Numbered from the stretch's first letter, positions 25,332-34,855 are shown. The stretch is DNA of 64,000 nt from Croceicoccus naphthovorans (GCF_001028705.1 NZ_CP011770.1:2855501-2919500), one strand, 5' to 3'. Notes: a model not told the origin generated them from the sequence alone. Numbers and translations are program-made.

Positions 25332-25567
25332 TCCCCACCCCCGCCATCAGGGCCCTTGGCCGCAGATCGGCCTGATCGATGGCCAAGGCACCCAAGATGC
25401 AGATCGTGTCCGAAAGGGACGCAGCAGCGTGATATCCTACGACGTCGCCAAGCGCGGCCTCGGTTCTGTTGATCGGCGGCGCGCACGATCGGCTGGTCAC
25501 GCCGAAACGGGTCAATGCCGCTAGCGATGCGTGGCTGGCAGAGGCTTTTCCAGCGCGCCCTGCCTGA
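25325..25567 (+). pseudogene. Possible decayed gene with hydrolase-like C-terminus
   Basis: In the frame that begins at an ATG overlapping the asparaginase stop (25325), two in-frame stops occur (after RRSA and after DAAA). The last open part then reads SVLLIGGAHDRLVTPKRV to a TGA at 25565. VLLIGGAHDRLV resembles the strand and acid residue near the end of alpha/beta hydrolases. The 248-bp gap holds no intact gene on either strand. The identity is weak and the whole segment could be non-coding. Confidence 0.25.
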
Positions 25568-25579
25568 CCCGTCCCCGGC

Positions 25580-27295
25580 CTATCCCGCCGTGCAGGCCCC
25601 GCCATCGGGCCAACCGGTCCAGCCGGGGCCGCGCACGACCTGCCCGGGGGTCGCGCCGGTGTGCTCTCCGCCCGACAGGACCTGCACGCCGTTGACGAAA
25701 ACGTCGCGCACTCCGGTCGCGTACTGGTTGGGTTGCGCATAAGTTGCATGGTCGCCGATGGTGGCGGGGTCGAACACGACGATGTCGGCGAACTTGCCGC
25801 TGGCCAACATCCCGCGATCGCGAATGCCGAGGTTGCCTGCGGGAAGAGAGGTCAGCTTGCGGATCGCATCGCTGAGCGGCAGGGCCTGCTCCTCGCGCAC
25901 GTACTTGCCCAGCAGGCGGGCAAAGTTGCCATAGGCGCGCGGGTGATGGTCGCTCAGCAGGAAGACCCCCTCGGTCGCGGGGGCCTCTGCGTCCGATCCG
26001 AAACTCATATAGGGCAGCGCGGTCTGTTTGCGGACGTTGTCTTCCGACATCAGGAAGAACGCCGCGCCGATGCCGCCGTCCTGCATCACCAGATCGATGG
26101 CGGTATCTTCTGGCGTGGTGCCGCGCTCTGCGGCGACTTCGGCCAGCGTCTTGCCGGTCAGCGGTTTCAGCGCGGGTTCGGAAAAGCCGATGAACTGCAC
26201 GTTCTCTGCCCCGCCCGCCAACAGGATCAGGTTCTCCCAATCCCCGCCCGGCGCGCGCATTTCGTTCAGCACCCTGGCGCGCACAGCCGGGTCTTTCAGC
26301 CTCTCTACCATCGCCTCGTACCCGCCCGATTTAACCCACGGCGGCATCGTCGCGTCCAGCCCCGTGCCGCCTGCGGTATAGAGATACATGTCGGTCGTGA
26401 TACGCAGGCCCTCCGCGCGGGCCGCTTCGATCTGCGCGATCACTTCGGGCAGGCGGTCCCAGTTTTCCTTGCCCGCCAGCTTCAGGTGATAGATTTCCGC
26501 CGGGACATCGGCATCGCGCGCGATGGTGATCAGTTCGTCGATGGCCTGCGTGATGTTGTCGCCTTCGGACCGCATGTGGCTGATGTACATGCCGCCGCAT
26601 GTCCCGGCCGCCTTCAGCAGCGCGACCAGCTCGGGCGTTTCGGCATAGTTGGCAGGGGCATAGATCAGGCTGGAGCCGACGCCCAAGGCGCCCTCCTCCA
26701 TCGCGGCACGCACAAGGCCCTGCATCCGCGCCAATTGTTCGGGCGTCGGGTCGATGTCTTCCTCGCCCAGTTCGTGCATCCGCACCGTCGTTGCGCCGAC
26801 AAAGCTGGCGACGTTGGGCGACACGCCCTTGCCCTCAAGATATTCGAGATAATCGCCCAGCGTCGTCCACGTGATCGGGTACTTGATGTCGCCCTGTTCG
26901 GCGATGTTGGTGCGTTTCAGGTCATCGTTGAACGGACCCATCGACCAGCCTTCGCCGAAGACCTCCAGCGTCACGCCCTGCTTGATATCGGACATGCCGC
27001 GACCGTCCTCGATCAGCGACTCGGTTGCCCAGCTGAGCATGTTGATAAATCCGGGAGAGACCGCCATGCCCGTCGCGTCGACCTCACGCGTTCCCGTCCC
27101 CGTCACGGTGCCGACTTGCGTGATGCGGTCGCCGTCCACCGCGACATCGCCCAGATAGGCCGCGCCGCCCGATCCGTCGTAGATCGACCCGCCCCGGATC
27201 ACCAGATCGTGAACCGGTTGCTGCGGGATCGTCGAACACCCGCTCAGCAATATCGCAAAGGCTGCGATGGCGACGTTCGAGCGGGTGCGGGTCAT
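25580..27295 (-). CDS. N-acyl-D-amino-acid deacylase family lipoprotein
   Basis: A 571-aa amidohydrolase-fold protein with lipoprotein signal LLSGCS (Cys near 20), so periplasmic. It follows the D-aminoacylase family: VIRGGSIYDGSGG, ISHMRSEG (metal His), EIYHLKLAG (metal His), FLLSDHHPRAYG and GIRDRGMLASGKFADIVVFD. Two usual metal ligands are not visible: the family HTHxD after PGF(I/V) is replaced by FINMLSWATES, and the NCG cysteine region reads FGEGWS. Activity may therefore need a different metal site or substrate. AAGGA lies 9 bp before the ATG, 26 bp after the preceding gene. It is the last gene of operon A. Confidence 0.85.
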   Translation of the reverse strand: MTRTRSNVAIAAFAILLSGCSTIPQQPVHDLVIRGGSIYDGSGGAAYLGDVAVDGDRITQVGTVTGTGTREVDATGMAVSPGFINMLSWATESLIEDGRGMSDIKQGVTLEVFGEGWSMGPFNDDLKRTNIAEQGDIKYPITWTTLGDYLEYLEGKGVSPNVASFVGATTVRMHELGEEDIDPTPEQLARMQGLVRAAMEEGALGVGSSLIYAPANYAETPELVALLKAAGTCGGMYISHMRSEGDNITQAIDELITIARDADVPAEIYHLKLAGKENWDRLPEVIAQIEAARAEGLRITTDMYLYTAGGTGLDATMPPWVKSGGYEAMVERLKDPAVRARVLNEMRAPGGDWENLILLAGGAENVQFIGFSEPALKPLTGKTLAEVAAERGTTPEDTAIDLVMQDGGIGAAFFLMSEDNVRKQTALPYMSFGSDAEAPATEGVFLLSDHHPRAYGNFARLLGKYVREEQALPLSDAIRKLTSLPAGNLGIRDRGMLASGKFADIVVFDPATIGDHATYAQPNQYATGVRDVFVNGVQVLSGGEHTGATPGQVVRGPGWTGWPDGGACTAG

Positions 27296-27321
27296 GGCAA
27301 TCGTCCTTTTGGTGGGCTGCC

Positions 27322-28917
27322 TCAGTCTGCGGCGACGGGGCGGAACAGCAAGTCGCGATAGTCCCAGCTGAAGTCGGCGGCCGGGGACTTGGCCTTCATC
27401 GTGATCCGGTCGACCTGCCCCTTCGCGCCGAGCGAGAAGGTCACATAGGCCGGTTCGAACCCCTCTTCGTCATAGCGGGTGACGAAAGTATCGTACTGCC
27501 AATGATCGAGATGCGCCGTCACGCCCGGCCAGTGCGGAAAAGCCACCTTCAGCGTACCCTTGTCGTCGGTGATCGTAATCTTGCCGAACCACGGGTCTTC
27601 ATAGGTGCCGACATAGCGCGCGATGGGCAGCGATGGGCCGACATCGGCGGGCTTTTCCTCGGGCGCGGCCAAAGCCTCTGCCGCGCTGCCGAAATGGTCG
27701 TCGATGTACTTGCCGAATTCCTCCGGCCAGTCGGGCCCTTGCGCGTCCATGTAATGGTCGAGCAATTCGAACTGCAGCCCGGTCAGTAACGCGGCCTCCT
27801 CGCTGTTGGTGGCAAGGAAAAACCCGACGTTGCGTTCGGGCAGGATCACCAGCCGCGTGATCGAGCCATAGACGCCGCCGCCGTGCATGACGACGCGTTC
27901 GCCGCGATAGTCGCGCACGTTCCAGCCCAAGGCATATGTATTGAACATCGCGCTCGCCGCCTGCAGCATCCCGGCATAGGACGGGGCAGGCATCAGGACG
28001 ACGGGGTTCCACAGCTCCGCCGCCTGATCTTCGCTATAGAGCCGCGCTTCGCCGGGCAGGTCGCCGCGGGCCAGTTGCACCTGGATCCATTTCGCCATGT
28101 CGTTGGCGCTGGCTGCGATGCCGCCGGCGGGGGCGGCGACTTGGGACACGATCCACTTGTCGTCCAACCGCTCCATGTCGCCCAGCCCGCGGACCGGGCC
28201 GTTGATGCGCGCGTGCGGATCGGCGATCAGCTTGCCGGGGCCGCGCTTTTCGTTCCACACCGTCGACCGGGTCATGCCCGCGGGGGCCAGGATACGGCTC
28301 TGGACGAAGTCTTCCCAGCTCTGCCCGCTGATCCGCGTGATCAGCTGACCCGCCACCATGTAGAGGATGTTGTCGTACGCATAGTCGCTGCGAAAGCTGG
28401 TCTTAAGCGGAATGCGGCCAAGCCGGTCGACCACGTCGGCGCGGGTCAGATTGCTGCGCGGCACGAACAGCAGGTCGCCCGCGCCCAGCCCCAGCCCGCT
28501 GCGGTGGACCAGCAGGTCGCGCACGGTGAATTCGCGCGTGACCCACGGGTCGCTCATGCGGAATTCGGGCATGTGGTCGATGACTTTGTCGTCCCACGCC
28601 AGCTTGCCGTCATCGACCAGGATCGACAGCGCAGTGGCAGTGAACGCCTTGGTCACCGAACCGATGGCAAAGTTGGTATCGGCGTTGACCGGCTGCGGAT
28701 CGTTGAGATCGGTAACGCCGAAGCCCTTGGCATACGTGACCTTGCCGTCTTCCACGATGGCGACCGAGGCACCGGGCGCGCCGAACCGGTCGAGCAGCGA
28801 GTCGACGCGCGCATCGAACCCCTCTGGCGGGGCGGCGGCGGCGGGTGCTGCGATCAGGCAGAGTACGGCGGCGAAATGGGGGACGGCCTTGGCCAGCCGG
28901 AAACGGGTCATGTTCAT
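27322..28917 (-). CDS. Secreted beta-lactamase-fold serine hydrolase
   Basis: A 531-aa protein with a cleavable signal peptide (ends near APAAAA, residue 27) and a class-C beta-lactamase/DD-peptidase domain: SxxK as SVTK, the Tyr motif region YAYDNILYMV, and HGGG for the third motif. The C-terminal 100 residues resemble the DUF3471-type beta-barrel seen in D-aminopeptidases and esterases. Members cleave D-amino-acid peptides, esters or peptidoglycan stems. Context with D-amino-acid genes favours a D-peptidase. The ATG at 28917 overlaps the transporter stop (ATGA). The longer frame upstream is a shadow. Confidence 0.88.
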   Translation of the reverse strand: MNMTRFRLAKAVPHFAAVLCLIAAPAAAAPPEGFDARVDSLLDRFGAPGASVAIVEDGKVTYAKGFGVTDLNDPQPVNADTNFAIGSVTKAFTATALSILVDDGKLAWDDKVIDHMPEFRMSDPWVTREFTVRDLLVHRSGLGLGAGDLLFVPRSNLTRADVVDRLGRIPLKTSFRSDYAYDNILYMVAGQLITRISGQSWEDFVQSRILAPAGMTRSTVWNEKRGPGKLIADPHARINGPVRGLGDMERLDDKWIVSQVAAPAGGIAASANDMAKWIQVQLARGDLPGEARLYSEDQAAELWNPVVLMPAPSYAGMLQAASAMFNTYALGWNVRDYRGERVVMHGGGVYGSITRLVILPERNVGFFLATNSEEAALLTGLQFELLDHYMDAQGPDWPEEFGKYIDDHFGSAAEALAAPEEKPADVGPSLPIARYVGTYEDPWFGKITITDDKGTLKVAFPHWPGVTAHLDHWQYDTFVTRYDEEGFEPAYVTFSLGAKGQVDRITMKAKSPAADFSWDYRDLLFRPVAAD

Positions 28918-30020
28918 GCCTCCACGGGGCGCTTGAGAATACGATAGGTGCCGAGCGTCAGCATCGGCACGACAAGGATGATCAACATGATCCAGCCGAA
29001 CGCGCCGTAGCCTGACGCGATCAGATCGATCAGCCCGAACCGGCCCGCCAGCGTGGCCGATCCAATCACCACGGCGGCGCTGAGCGCGATGCGGGCCAGC
29101 GGCGTCATCGGCGTGCCGCGATGGCGCGCGACGGCGGCGGCGCGTTCGTCCAGCGCGTTCACCATGCCGATCCCGGTTTCGAGCAGGGCGGTGAAAATCA
29201 TCGCCTGAAACAGCAATGCGAACCACGGAAGGCCCAGCCGGCCCAGCAGGAAATCGGACGGCAAGGCGACCGATCCGATCTCCGGATAAAACGCGATCAT
29301 GCAAAGATAGAACAACAGCGCGGGCAGCATCGCCAGCGGCCCCGCCAGCAGCCCGGCCTGAACCGCATCGCGGCGGCTACGCTGGTGGCGCAGGAACGGC
29401 AGGACCAGCACCGCACCGATGACGTTGTAGCTGGCGTAGGTAATACCACCCGTCACCCAGCCGTCGCCGACGGGGGCGGAATCCAACGCATTGCCGATCC
29501 CGCCGCCGAACGCCGCGATGGCCAGCACGAAGAACACCGCATAGGTCCCGTAGATCAGCGCGGAGGAATAGCGGAACAGCTTCTCTGCCGCCGCCGTGCC
29601 GAAACCGGTTATCGCGATGATCAGCGCCGCAAGGATCGCGGTGCCGACCCAGGCGGGCCAGCCGAACAGCGCCGCGCCGATCTCTCCCGCCGCTGCGCCC
29701 ATCACGGCCAGGACGAGGATCATGAAAAGGATATAGACCACCTCGAACGCGATCCATCCCTTGCCCAGCAAGGCGGCAAAGACATCGCGGTAATCGTCTG
29801 CGGACACCTGCCGCGCGAAAACGAACGTGACGCAGCAGACAAGGCTCCAGATCACCATCGCCAGCGCCAATCCCAGCAATCCGCCGATCGGGCCGCTGGC
29901 AAAGAAGAACTCGACCACTTCGCGCCCCGTGGCATAGCCGCCGCCGATGACGACCGCCTTGAAGGCGAGGCCCGGCAGGACGATGCGCTGGAAAAAGCCG
30001 GGGGTCGCAGCCTCGCTCAC
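28914..30020 (-). CDS. YkvI-family (COG3814-like) membrane transporter
   Basis: A 368-aa integral membrane protein with about ten segments. Opening GLAFKAVVIGGGYATGREVVEFFF matches the YkvI family, distantly related to the APC/spore-germination transporters. The substrate is unknown in the family. Placement between DgcN and a D-peptidase-like gene suggests an amino acid or N-acyl amino acid. The GTG at 30020 overlaps the DgcN stop (GTGA). Confidence 0.82.
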   Translation of the reverse strand: MSEAATPGFFQRIVLPGLAFKAVVIGGGYATGREVVEFFFASGPIGGLLGLALAMVIWSLVCCVTFVFARQVSADDYRDVFAALLGKGWIAFEVVYILFMILVLAVMGAAAGEIGAALFGWPAWVGTAILAALIIAITGFGTAAAEKLFRYSSALIYGTYAVFFVLAIAAFGGGIGNALDSAPVGDGWVTGGITYASYNVIGAVLVLPFLRHQRSRRDAVQAGLLAGPLAMLPALLFYLCMIAFYPEIGSVALPSDFLLGRLGLPWFALLFQAMIFTALLETGIGMVNALDERAAAVARHRGTPMTPLARIALSAAVVIGSATLAGRFGLIDLIASGYGAFGWIMLIILVVPMLTLGTYRILKRPVEA

Positions 30021-31108
30021 AGGGCCAGGCAACTGTCCAGCAGATGCTCGAACTCCGCCCCGCCGCGCAGCGGGTCGCAGACAGGCAGGCCCAGTCGCTC
30101 GCTCTCACGCTGCATCAGCGCGCGGGCTGCGTCCTCGTCCAGCGAACTGGTGTTGAGCGCAACGCCGCCGCAGCGGATCGCCGGGTTGGTGCGCGAACCA
30201 AGACGGATGGTCATGTCGATGACCTCGGCAATGTCGGGCAGGGGGAAGCCCGCATTGCCGAGAACACAATCGCGCGCCGGATCGTGGCACACGACAAACA
30301 CGTCGGGCTGGCTGCCGTGCAGCAGCGCCATCGAAACCCCGGCATAGGCGGGGTGGAACAGCGAACCCTGCCCCTCGATCACATCCCAGTGATCGGGCGC
30401 GGCATCGGGGGACAACGCCTCTGCCGCGCCCGCCGCGAAATCGACGACCACCGAATCGAAGGCGACGCCGCTTCCCGCGATCATGATCCCGGTCTGGCCC
30501 GAAGCGCGGAAAGCGCAGTCCACGCCGCGATCCGCCAGCGCGCGGCTGATCGCCAGAGCGGTGTATTTCTTGCCCAGCGCGCAATCGGTGCCAACCGTCA
30601 GCAACCGTTTTCCGCTGCGTTTGCGGCCCGTGCCGACCTCTAAGCTTTCGGGCGGCTTGCGGATGTCGACCAGCCGCCTGCCATATCGCTCTGCCGCCTG
30701 TTGCAGCGCGGGGATGTCCGCAAGCTTCGCATGCATACCGCTGACAAGGTCCAGTCCAACGGCCAGCGCTTCTTCCAGAGCGGTGACCCATGCGGGCGGG
30801 ATCTTGCCGCCCGAATTGGCGATGCCGATCACCATCGACCGCGCGCCCCTGGCCTTGGCCTCTGCCGGGGACATCGCGGGCAACCCGGTGCTGACCGTTG
30901 CGGCGGGCAGGCGATATTCGCCGACGCACTTGTCGCCCGCCCAGTCGCGCAGGCCGAATGCCGTCTTGGCATAGCCCGGTTCCACGCAATCGCCGAGGAA
31001 CACCAGATAGGGGGTGGCGAGGACGGCAAGCCCTTCGCCGCCATCGTCCACCAGCCCCGTATCCTGTCCGGGATCGACCGATCTGGCCGCGTTCGTCATC
31101 GTCGTCAC
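30017..31108 (-). CDS. DUF1611 protein, probable D-glutamate N-acetyltransferase (DgcN)
   Basis: A 363-aa DUF1611-family protein. The C-terminal P-loop-like domain starts RLLTVGTDCALGKKYTALAISRAL, followed by ASGQTGIMI and EGQGSLFHPAYAG, all hallmarks of the family. DUF1611 proteins paired with a dipeptide-epimerase-like enolase have been described as DgcN, which N-acetylates D-glutamate before racemisation. The partner enolase lies in the sister operon at 34852. The GTG at 31108 is taken as start, and ATG at 31099 is an alternative. It is 31 bp after the TonB gene. The acetylation role is inferred from family and linkage. Confidence 0.82.
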   Translation of the reverse strand: MTTMTNAARSVDPGQDTGLVDDGGEGLAVLATPYLVFLGDCVEPGYAKTAFGLRDWAGDKCVGEYRLPAATVSTGLPAMSPAEAKARGARSMVIGIANSGGKIPPAWVTALEEALAVGLDLVSGMHAKLADIPALQQAAERYGRRLVDIRKPPESLEVGTGRKRSGKRLLTVGTDCALGKKYTALAISRALADRGVDCAFRASGQTGIMIAGSGVAFDSVVVDFAAGAAEALSPDAAPDHWDVIEGQGSLFHPAYAGVSMALLHGSQPDVFVVCHDPARDCVLGNAGFPLPDIAEVIDMTIRLGSRTNPAIRCGGVALNTSSLDEDAARALMQRESERLGLPVCDPLRGGAEFEHLLDSCLAL

Positions 31109-31139
31109 AGGTGCAATCCCGGCCTCTACCTACGCGCCG

Positions 31140-33413
31140 TCAGAAGCTGACCGCCGCCGTCACGCCCAGCGTGCGGGGCTGGATCGGCGAAGCGGACAGT
31201 TGCGTGCCGACACGTTCGCCAAAGCTGCCGATATTGGTCAACCCGCGCGAATTGGTCACGTTACGGGCAAAGGCAGTGATGCTGAACGCGTCAAATTCGA
31301 CACCCGCGCGCAGGTCGACCTTGGCATAGCCGTCGGCCTCAAGGATCTGGCCGTAAGTCGCACGATAAGCCGGAGAGAAATTCGCGGCTTGGTCGCTAAT
31401 CATTCGAATATCACCGCCGATGAAGGCCGTCGCCGCACCGATGTACCATTCGTAATCCGCACTGGCCGTGACCGCGTACTTCGGCGTGAACGGAAGTGGA
31501 TCGCCGTCGAGCCCGCCCGTGACCGGCGGCGTATCGTCGGTCAGCTCGGCATCGTTATAGGCCGCGTTCAGCATGAATGTCAGGCCCGCGGTAGGGCGGA
31601 TCGTCGCCGTCGCTTCCGCACCATAGACACGAGCGCCATCGCCATTGTCGTTCGCGCCAACTGTTCCGATCTCGGTTTCGAATGCACCTAAGACCAGCAC
31701 GTCGCTCCAGTCGAGATAATATACCGCGCCATCGATCGCAAAGCGACGATCAGCGGTCTCCGCACGCAGGCCGATTTCATAGCTGAGCAATGTATCGGCG
31801 CCATACTGCAACGGGGCTTCGTCCTCTGCGCCCGATGGAACAACATTGGGCCCACCAGGGCGGTACCCCTTGGCGACACGAGCGTATATGGATGTCAGGT
31901 CGCTGATTTCGTAGCGCGTCGATGCCGACCAGGTGAAAACACTTTCGCTCGACTTGCCGTTGATGACATCCAGTTCTGGAAACCCGACAAGGTCACCGAT
32001 CTGGGTCTGCTCGACTTTCTGGCTATTGTGGCTGTAACGGATACCACCACTGACTTCCCAGCTGGGGGTGATATGGAAGGTGGCATCGGCGAACCCGGCG
32101 ATTTCCTCATATGTGGAATCGAGAGTCAGTGTTCCGAAATTACCAAAAAACGATAGATCAGTGCTCAAGAGTTCGGCCGTGTCGACTTCGAAAGTCCTGA
32201 TGTACTGTGTCAGGTCGACTTTCTCATCTGTGTAATAGGCGCCGAATTGCCATTCGAAAGTTTCGGAATCTGGCGAAGACACCCGCAATTCCTGAGTGAA
32301 TTTTGTCTGATCAAGTGGAGCCTGAACGAAAAAACCGAGATCGACCGGAGATTGGTAAATCGCGGTAACCAGGCGGCCAAGCGCAACAGTGTTGTCGGTC
32401 AGCTGCGTCTGCGACAATTCGCCATAGCTGGTAATCGACGATAGCGTCGCGAAGCCGAGGTCATAGTCGAGCTTGCCGTTGTAGAGCCGATAATCGACAT
32501 CGTTGCTTTCGGGATAGAATTCCACCCGAGACAGGCCGTCCAGATCGTCGCCCGTCGTGGGATCGACGGTGATCGGATTCTGCGACGGGCTGTCGACATC
32601 GTACGATCCGGGCGAACCGGCGCGGATGTTCTGGGCGATCGCGGTCAGGCGGACCGAGAAGTCCTCGGTCGGCTCGAAGAGGGCAGAGATGCGCCCGCCG
32701 TAGATATCCGCGTCGTTGATGTTCTTTTCAAACGGACGCCCGATGGCGTCGATGTAACCTGCCTGCTTGCGATAGAACCCGCTGGCGCGGATCGCGGCGT
32801 TTTCGCCAACCGGCACGTTGAGTACGGCGTTGGCCAGCCAGCCGGTGCCGCCGCCGTCGACGGTCTCGATCCCCGCCTGCGCCTTGCCTTCGAAGGTGCC
32901 CAGTTTCGGCGCGGTGGTGACGAAACGGATGACACCGCCCAGCGCGTTCGAGCCATAGAGCGTGCCCTGCGGCCCGCGCAGCACTTCTACGCGCTCAAGA
33001 TCGAACGTGTCGAAATCGCCCGCCAGCACAGCGGCGTTGCCGAGGCTGGAGCTGGAGCCGAACGGCGTGTCGTCGACATAGATCGCGACGGTGGAACCGA
33101 CCGATCCGGTGTTGATGCCGCGCAGGATGATGCGGGTTTCACCGGGATTGCTCTGCGTGATGGTCAGGCTGGGCACCAGTTCGGCATAATCGGCGAAGCT
33201 TTTCGCCTGCTGCCGTTCCAGCGTCTCTTCGCCGACCACGCTGATCGACTGCGGGATTTCGGTAATGACCACGCTGCGCTTGGTCGCGGTCACGATGATC
33301 TGGTTGGGGTCTTGTTCATCGTCTTGCGCATGGGCGATGCCCGGCAAGGTAAGGGCCAGCGCGCCAGCGCCAGCGGTGAGAACGGTTCGAAGCGGCAGTC
33401 GATCGAAATGCAT
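31140..33413 (-). CDS. TonB-dependent outer-membrane receptor
   Basis: A 757-aa outer-membrane transporter with signal peptide (to about residue 26, GIAHAQ), a TonB-box-like IIVTATKR, an N-terminal plug (LRGINTG, GPQGTLYGSNALGGVI) and a C-terminal 22-strand-type barrel ending in Phe (VTAAVSF). The AAGGA site lies 9 bp before ATG 33413. The ATG at 33422 would place the site too close. It is the first gene of operon A, directly downstream of the conserved 33-bp box. In this cluster it would import peptides or N-acyl amino acids rather than iron, an inference from neighbours. Confidence 0.93.
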   Translation of the reverse strand: MHFDRLPLRTVLTAGAGALALTLPGIAHAQDDEQDPNQIIVTATKRSVVITEIPQSISVVGEETLERQQAKSFADYAELVPSLTITQSNPGETRIILRGINTGSVGSTVAIYVDDTPFGSSSSLGNAAVLAGDFDTFDLERVEVLRGPQGTLYGSNALGGVIRFVTTAPKLGTFEGKAQAGIETVDGGGTGWLANAVLNVPVGENAAIRASGFYRKQAGYIDAIGRPFEKNINDADIYGGRISALFEPTEDFSVRLTAIAQNIRAGSPGSYDVDSPSQNPITVDPTTGDDLDGLSRVEFYPESNDVDYRLYNGKLDYDLGFATLSSITSYGELSQTQLTDNTVALGRLVTAIYQSPVDLGFFVQAPLDQTKFTQELRVSSPDSETFEWQFGAYYTDEKVDLTQYIRTFEVDTAELLSTDLSFFGNFGTLTLDSTYEEIAGFADATFHITPSWEVSGGIRYSHNSQKVEQTQIGDLVGFPELDVINGKSSESVFTWSASTRYEISDLTSIYARVAKGYRPGGPNVVPSGAEDEAPLQYGADTLLSYEIGLRAETADRRFAIDGAVYYLDWSDVLVLGAFETEIGTVGANDNGDGARVYGAEATATIRPTAGLTFMLNAAYNDAELTDDTPPVTGGLDGDPLPFTPKYAVTASADYEWYIGAATAFIGGDIRMISDQAANFSPAYRATYGQILEADGYAKVDLRAGVEFDAFSITAFARNVTNSRGLTNIGSFGERVGTQLSASPIQPRTLGVTAAVSF

Positions 33414-33493
33414 GTCCCTCATTCCTTTTACAGGACCGCCCATTCGTTTGTGCGGGGGCGGCAAGTGATTCCCGAGACCCTTTTTCTCTTTTT

Positions 33494-33526
33494 AGGATGG
33501 TAGTATCCTGATCAGAGAATTGTCAA
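33494..33526 (-). promoter_or_regulatory. Conserved operator/promoter box, copy 1 (operon A)
   Basis: On the plus strand the box reads AGGAT-N6-ATCCT followed directly by GATCAGAGAATTGTCAA. On the minus strand, the direction of operon A, it begins TTGACA (33526-33521), a consensus -35 hexamer, and contains the dyad AGGAT/ATCCT where a -10 region could lie. It starts right after the stop codon of the POT gene (33527-33529) and TTGACA lies 108 bp from the TonB start. A second copy with the same internal spacing occurs at 37966-37998. No clear -10 at 16-18 bp is seen. Confidence 0.75.
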
Positions 33527-34855
33527 TCATTGTTCTTTGTTCGTGTCCTGCACGGGCACGGTATGTCCCTCATGACCAAACCGGCTGGCAAAGACCTGCC
33601 GCGCCGGGGCGTCGAGCATGCGCAGGAACAGAGCGGCCACCGCGCAGATCACGGCGAGGACGAGAAAGTAGAGCCCCGTTGGCAGCACGCTCCAAAAGCT
33701 GCCCACCAATCCGCCCGCAAGACTGCCGGTGAAAATGGCGAGAAACCAGCTGGCCACCGTGCTCGCACCCAGACGTTGCGGGGCGAGCCGCGCGAAAACG
33801 CCAAGGCCGTTGGGCAGGATATAAAGCTCTCCGAAAGTGAAGATCGCGAAGAAGCCGACCAGCCACAGCCAGCTGGCCCGCCCGTCGCCCTGTATCACCG
33901 TGGCGATGGCCAGCATGACATAGGCCGCGCCCACGATCAGCGCGCCGAGCGACATCTTGCGCAGCGGCGTCCGCTCCGTCCCTGCCAGTGCCTGCCGCCG
34001 CCAATGCGCCAGAAGGAACGGGGTGATCATGATGACCAGCATCGGGTTCAGCGACTGAAACCACGTCATCGGAATTTCGAACGCGCCCGCCACGCGGTCC
34101 ACCCCGCTATCGGCCCAAAGCGCGACGGTATTGCCGACTTGCTCGTACGCGCTGCGGAATACCGTGACAGCCAGCAGCAACGCGCCCAGCAGCATGACGG
34201 TCGGTTTGTCGAACCCGCCGCCGCCCGCAGTGCCTTCGGGCAGAACGCGGCGATCCTCCGCCGGAAGGTAGCGCCCCCCGAAGACGTAGATCGCAAGGCC
34301 GATCCCCATCCCGATGCCCGCCGCACCAAAGCCGTAATGCCAGCCGTAGAATTCGCCCAATGTCCCGCAGACCAGCGGCGCAAGGAACCCGCCGATGTTT
34401 ATGCCGACGTAATAGATATTATAGGCCCACGGGCGGCGCGGATCTTCTGCGGAATAGAGATCGTTGATCTGGCTCGGCAGGCTGGGCAGGAAGAACCCGT
34501 TGCCCAGCGCGATGGTGCCCAGCGCCACGTAAAACAGCGGCTCGAACGTCATCATGAAGTGCCCGGCGGCCATGATACTGCCGCCAAGGATCACCGCCCG
34601 CCGCTTGCCCAGCCATCGGTCCGCAATGATCCCGCCGAAAATCGGCGTGAAATAGGCGAATGCGGTGTAAGTGCCGTAGATGAAGGAGGAGATGCGCTGC
34701 TCGATCAGCAGTTCCATCTTCATGTAATAGACGAGAAGCGCGCGCATGCCGTAGTACGAAAACTGCTCCCACATGTTGGTGAGGAACAGCACGGTCAGGC
34801 CGCGCGGCTGGCCGAACCAGGTCGCTTCCCCCTTCTGTCCGGCCACGAAGCTCAC
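33527..34855 (-). CDS. POT/PTR-family proton:oligopeptide symporter
   Basis: A 442-aa inner-membrane major-facilitator protein with about 12-14 segments. The signature WEQFSYYGMRALLVYYM, the POT version of E-x-x-E-R-F-x-Y-Y-G, is near residue 32, and FFLPSLPSQINDLY matches the second PTR2 motif region. The first glutamates of ExxER are partly changed (MWEQF), which may affect proton coupling. It takes up di- or tripeptides with protons. GTG at 34855 overlaps the enolase stop (GTGA), so it is coupled to it. It is the last gene of operon B. Confidence 0.9.
   Translation of the reverse strand: MSFVAGQKGEATWFGQPRGLTVLFLTNMWEQFSYYGMRALLVYYMKMELLIEQRISSFIYGTYTAFAYFTPIFGGIIADRWLGKRRAVILGGSIMAAGHFMMTFEPLFYVALGTIALGNGFFLPSLPSQINDLYSAEDPRRPWAYNIYYVGINIGGFLAPLVCGTLGEFYGWHYGFGAAGIGMGIGLAIYVFGGRYLPAEDRRVLPEGTAGGGGFDKPTVMLLGALLLAVTVFRSAYEQVGNTVALWADSGVDRVAGAFEIPMTWFQSLNPMLVIMITPFLLAHWRRQALAGTERTPLRKMSLGALIVGAAYVMLAIATVIQGDGRASWLWLVGFFAIFTFGELYILPNGLGVFARLAPQRLGASTVASWFLAIFTGSLAGGLVGSFWSVLPTGLYFLVLAVICAVAALFLRMLDAPARQVFASRFGHEGHTVPVQDTNKEQ

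Noticed and set aside
28918..29304. N-terminal extension of the beta-lactamase-fold gene at 27322
   Set aside because: The extension is Arg-rich shadow of the transporter gene. The true start overlaps the transporter stop and gives a signal peptide.
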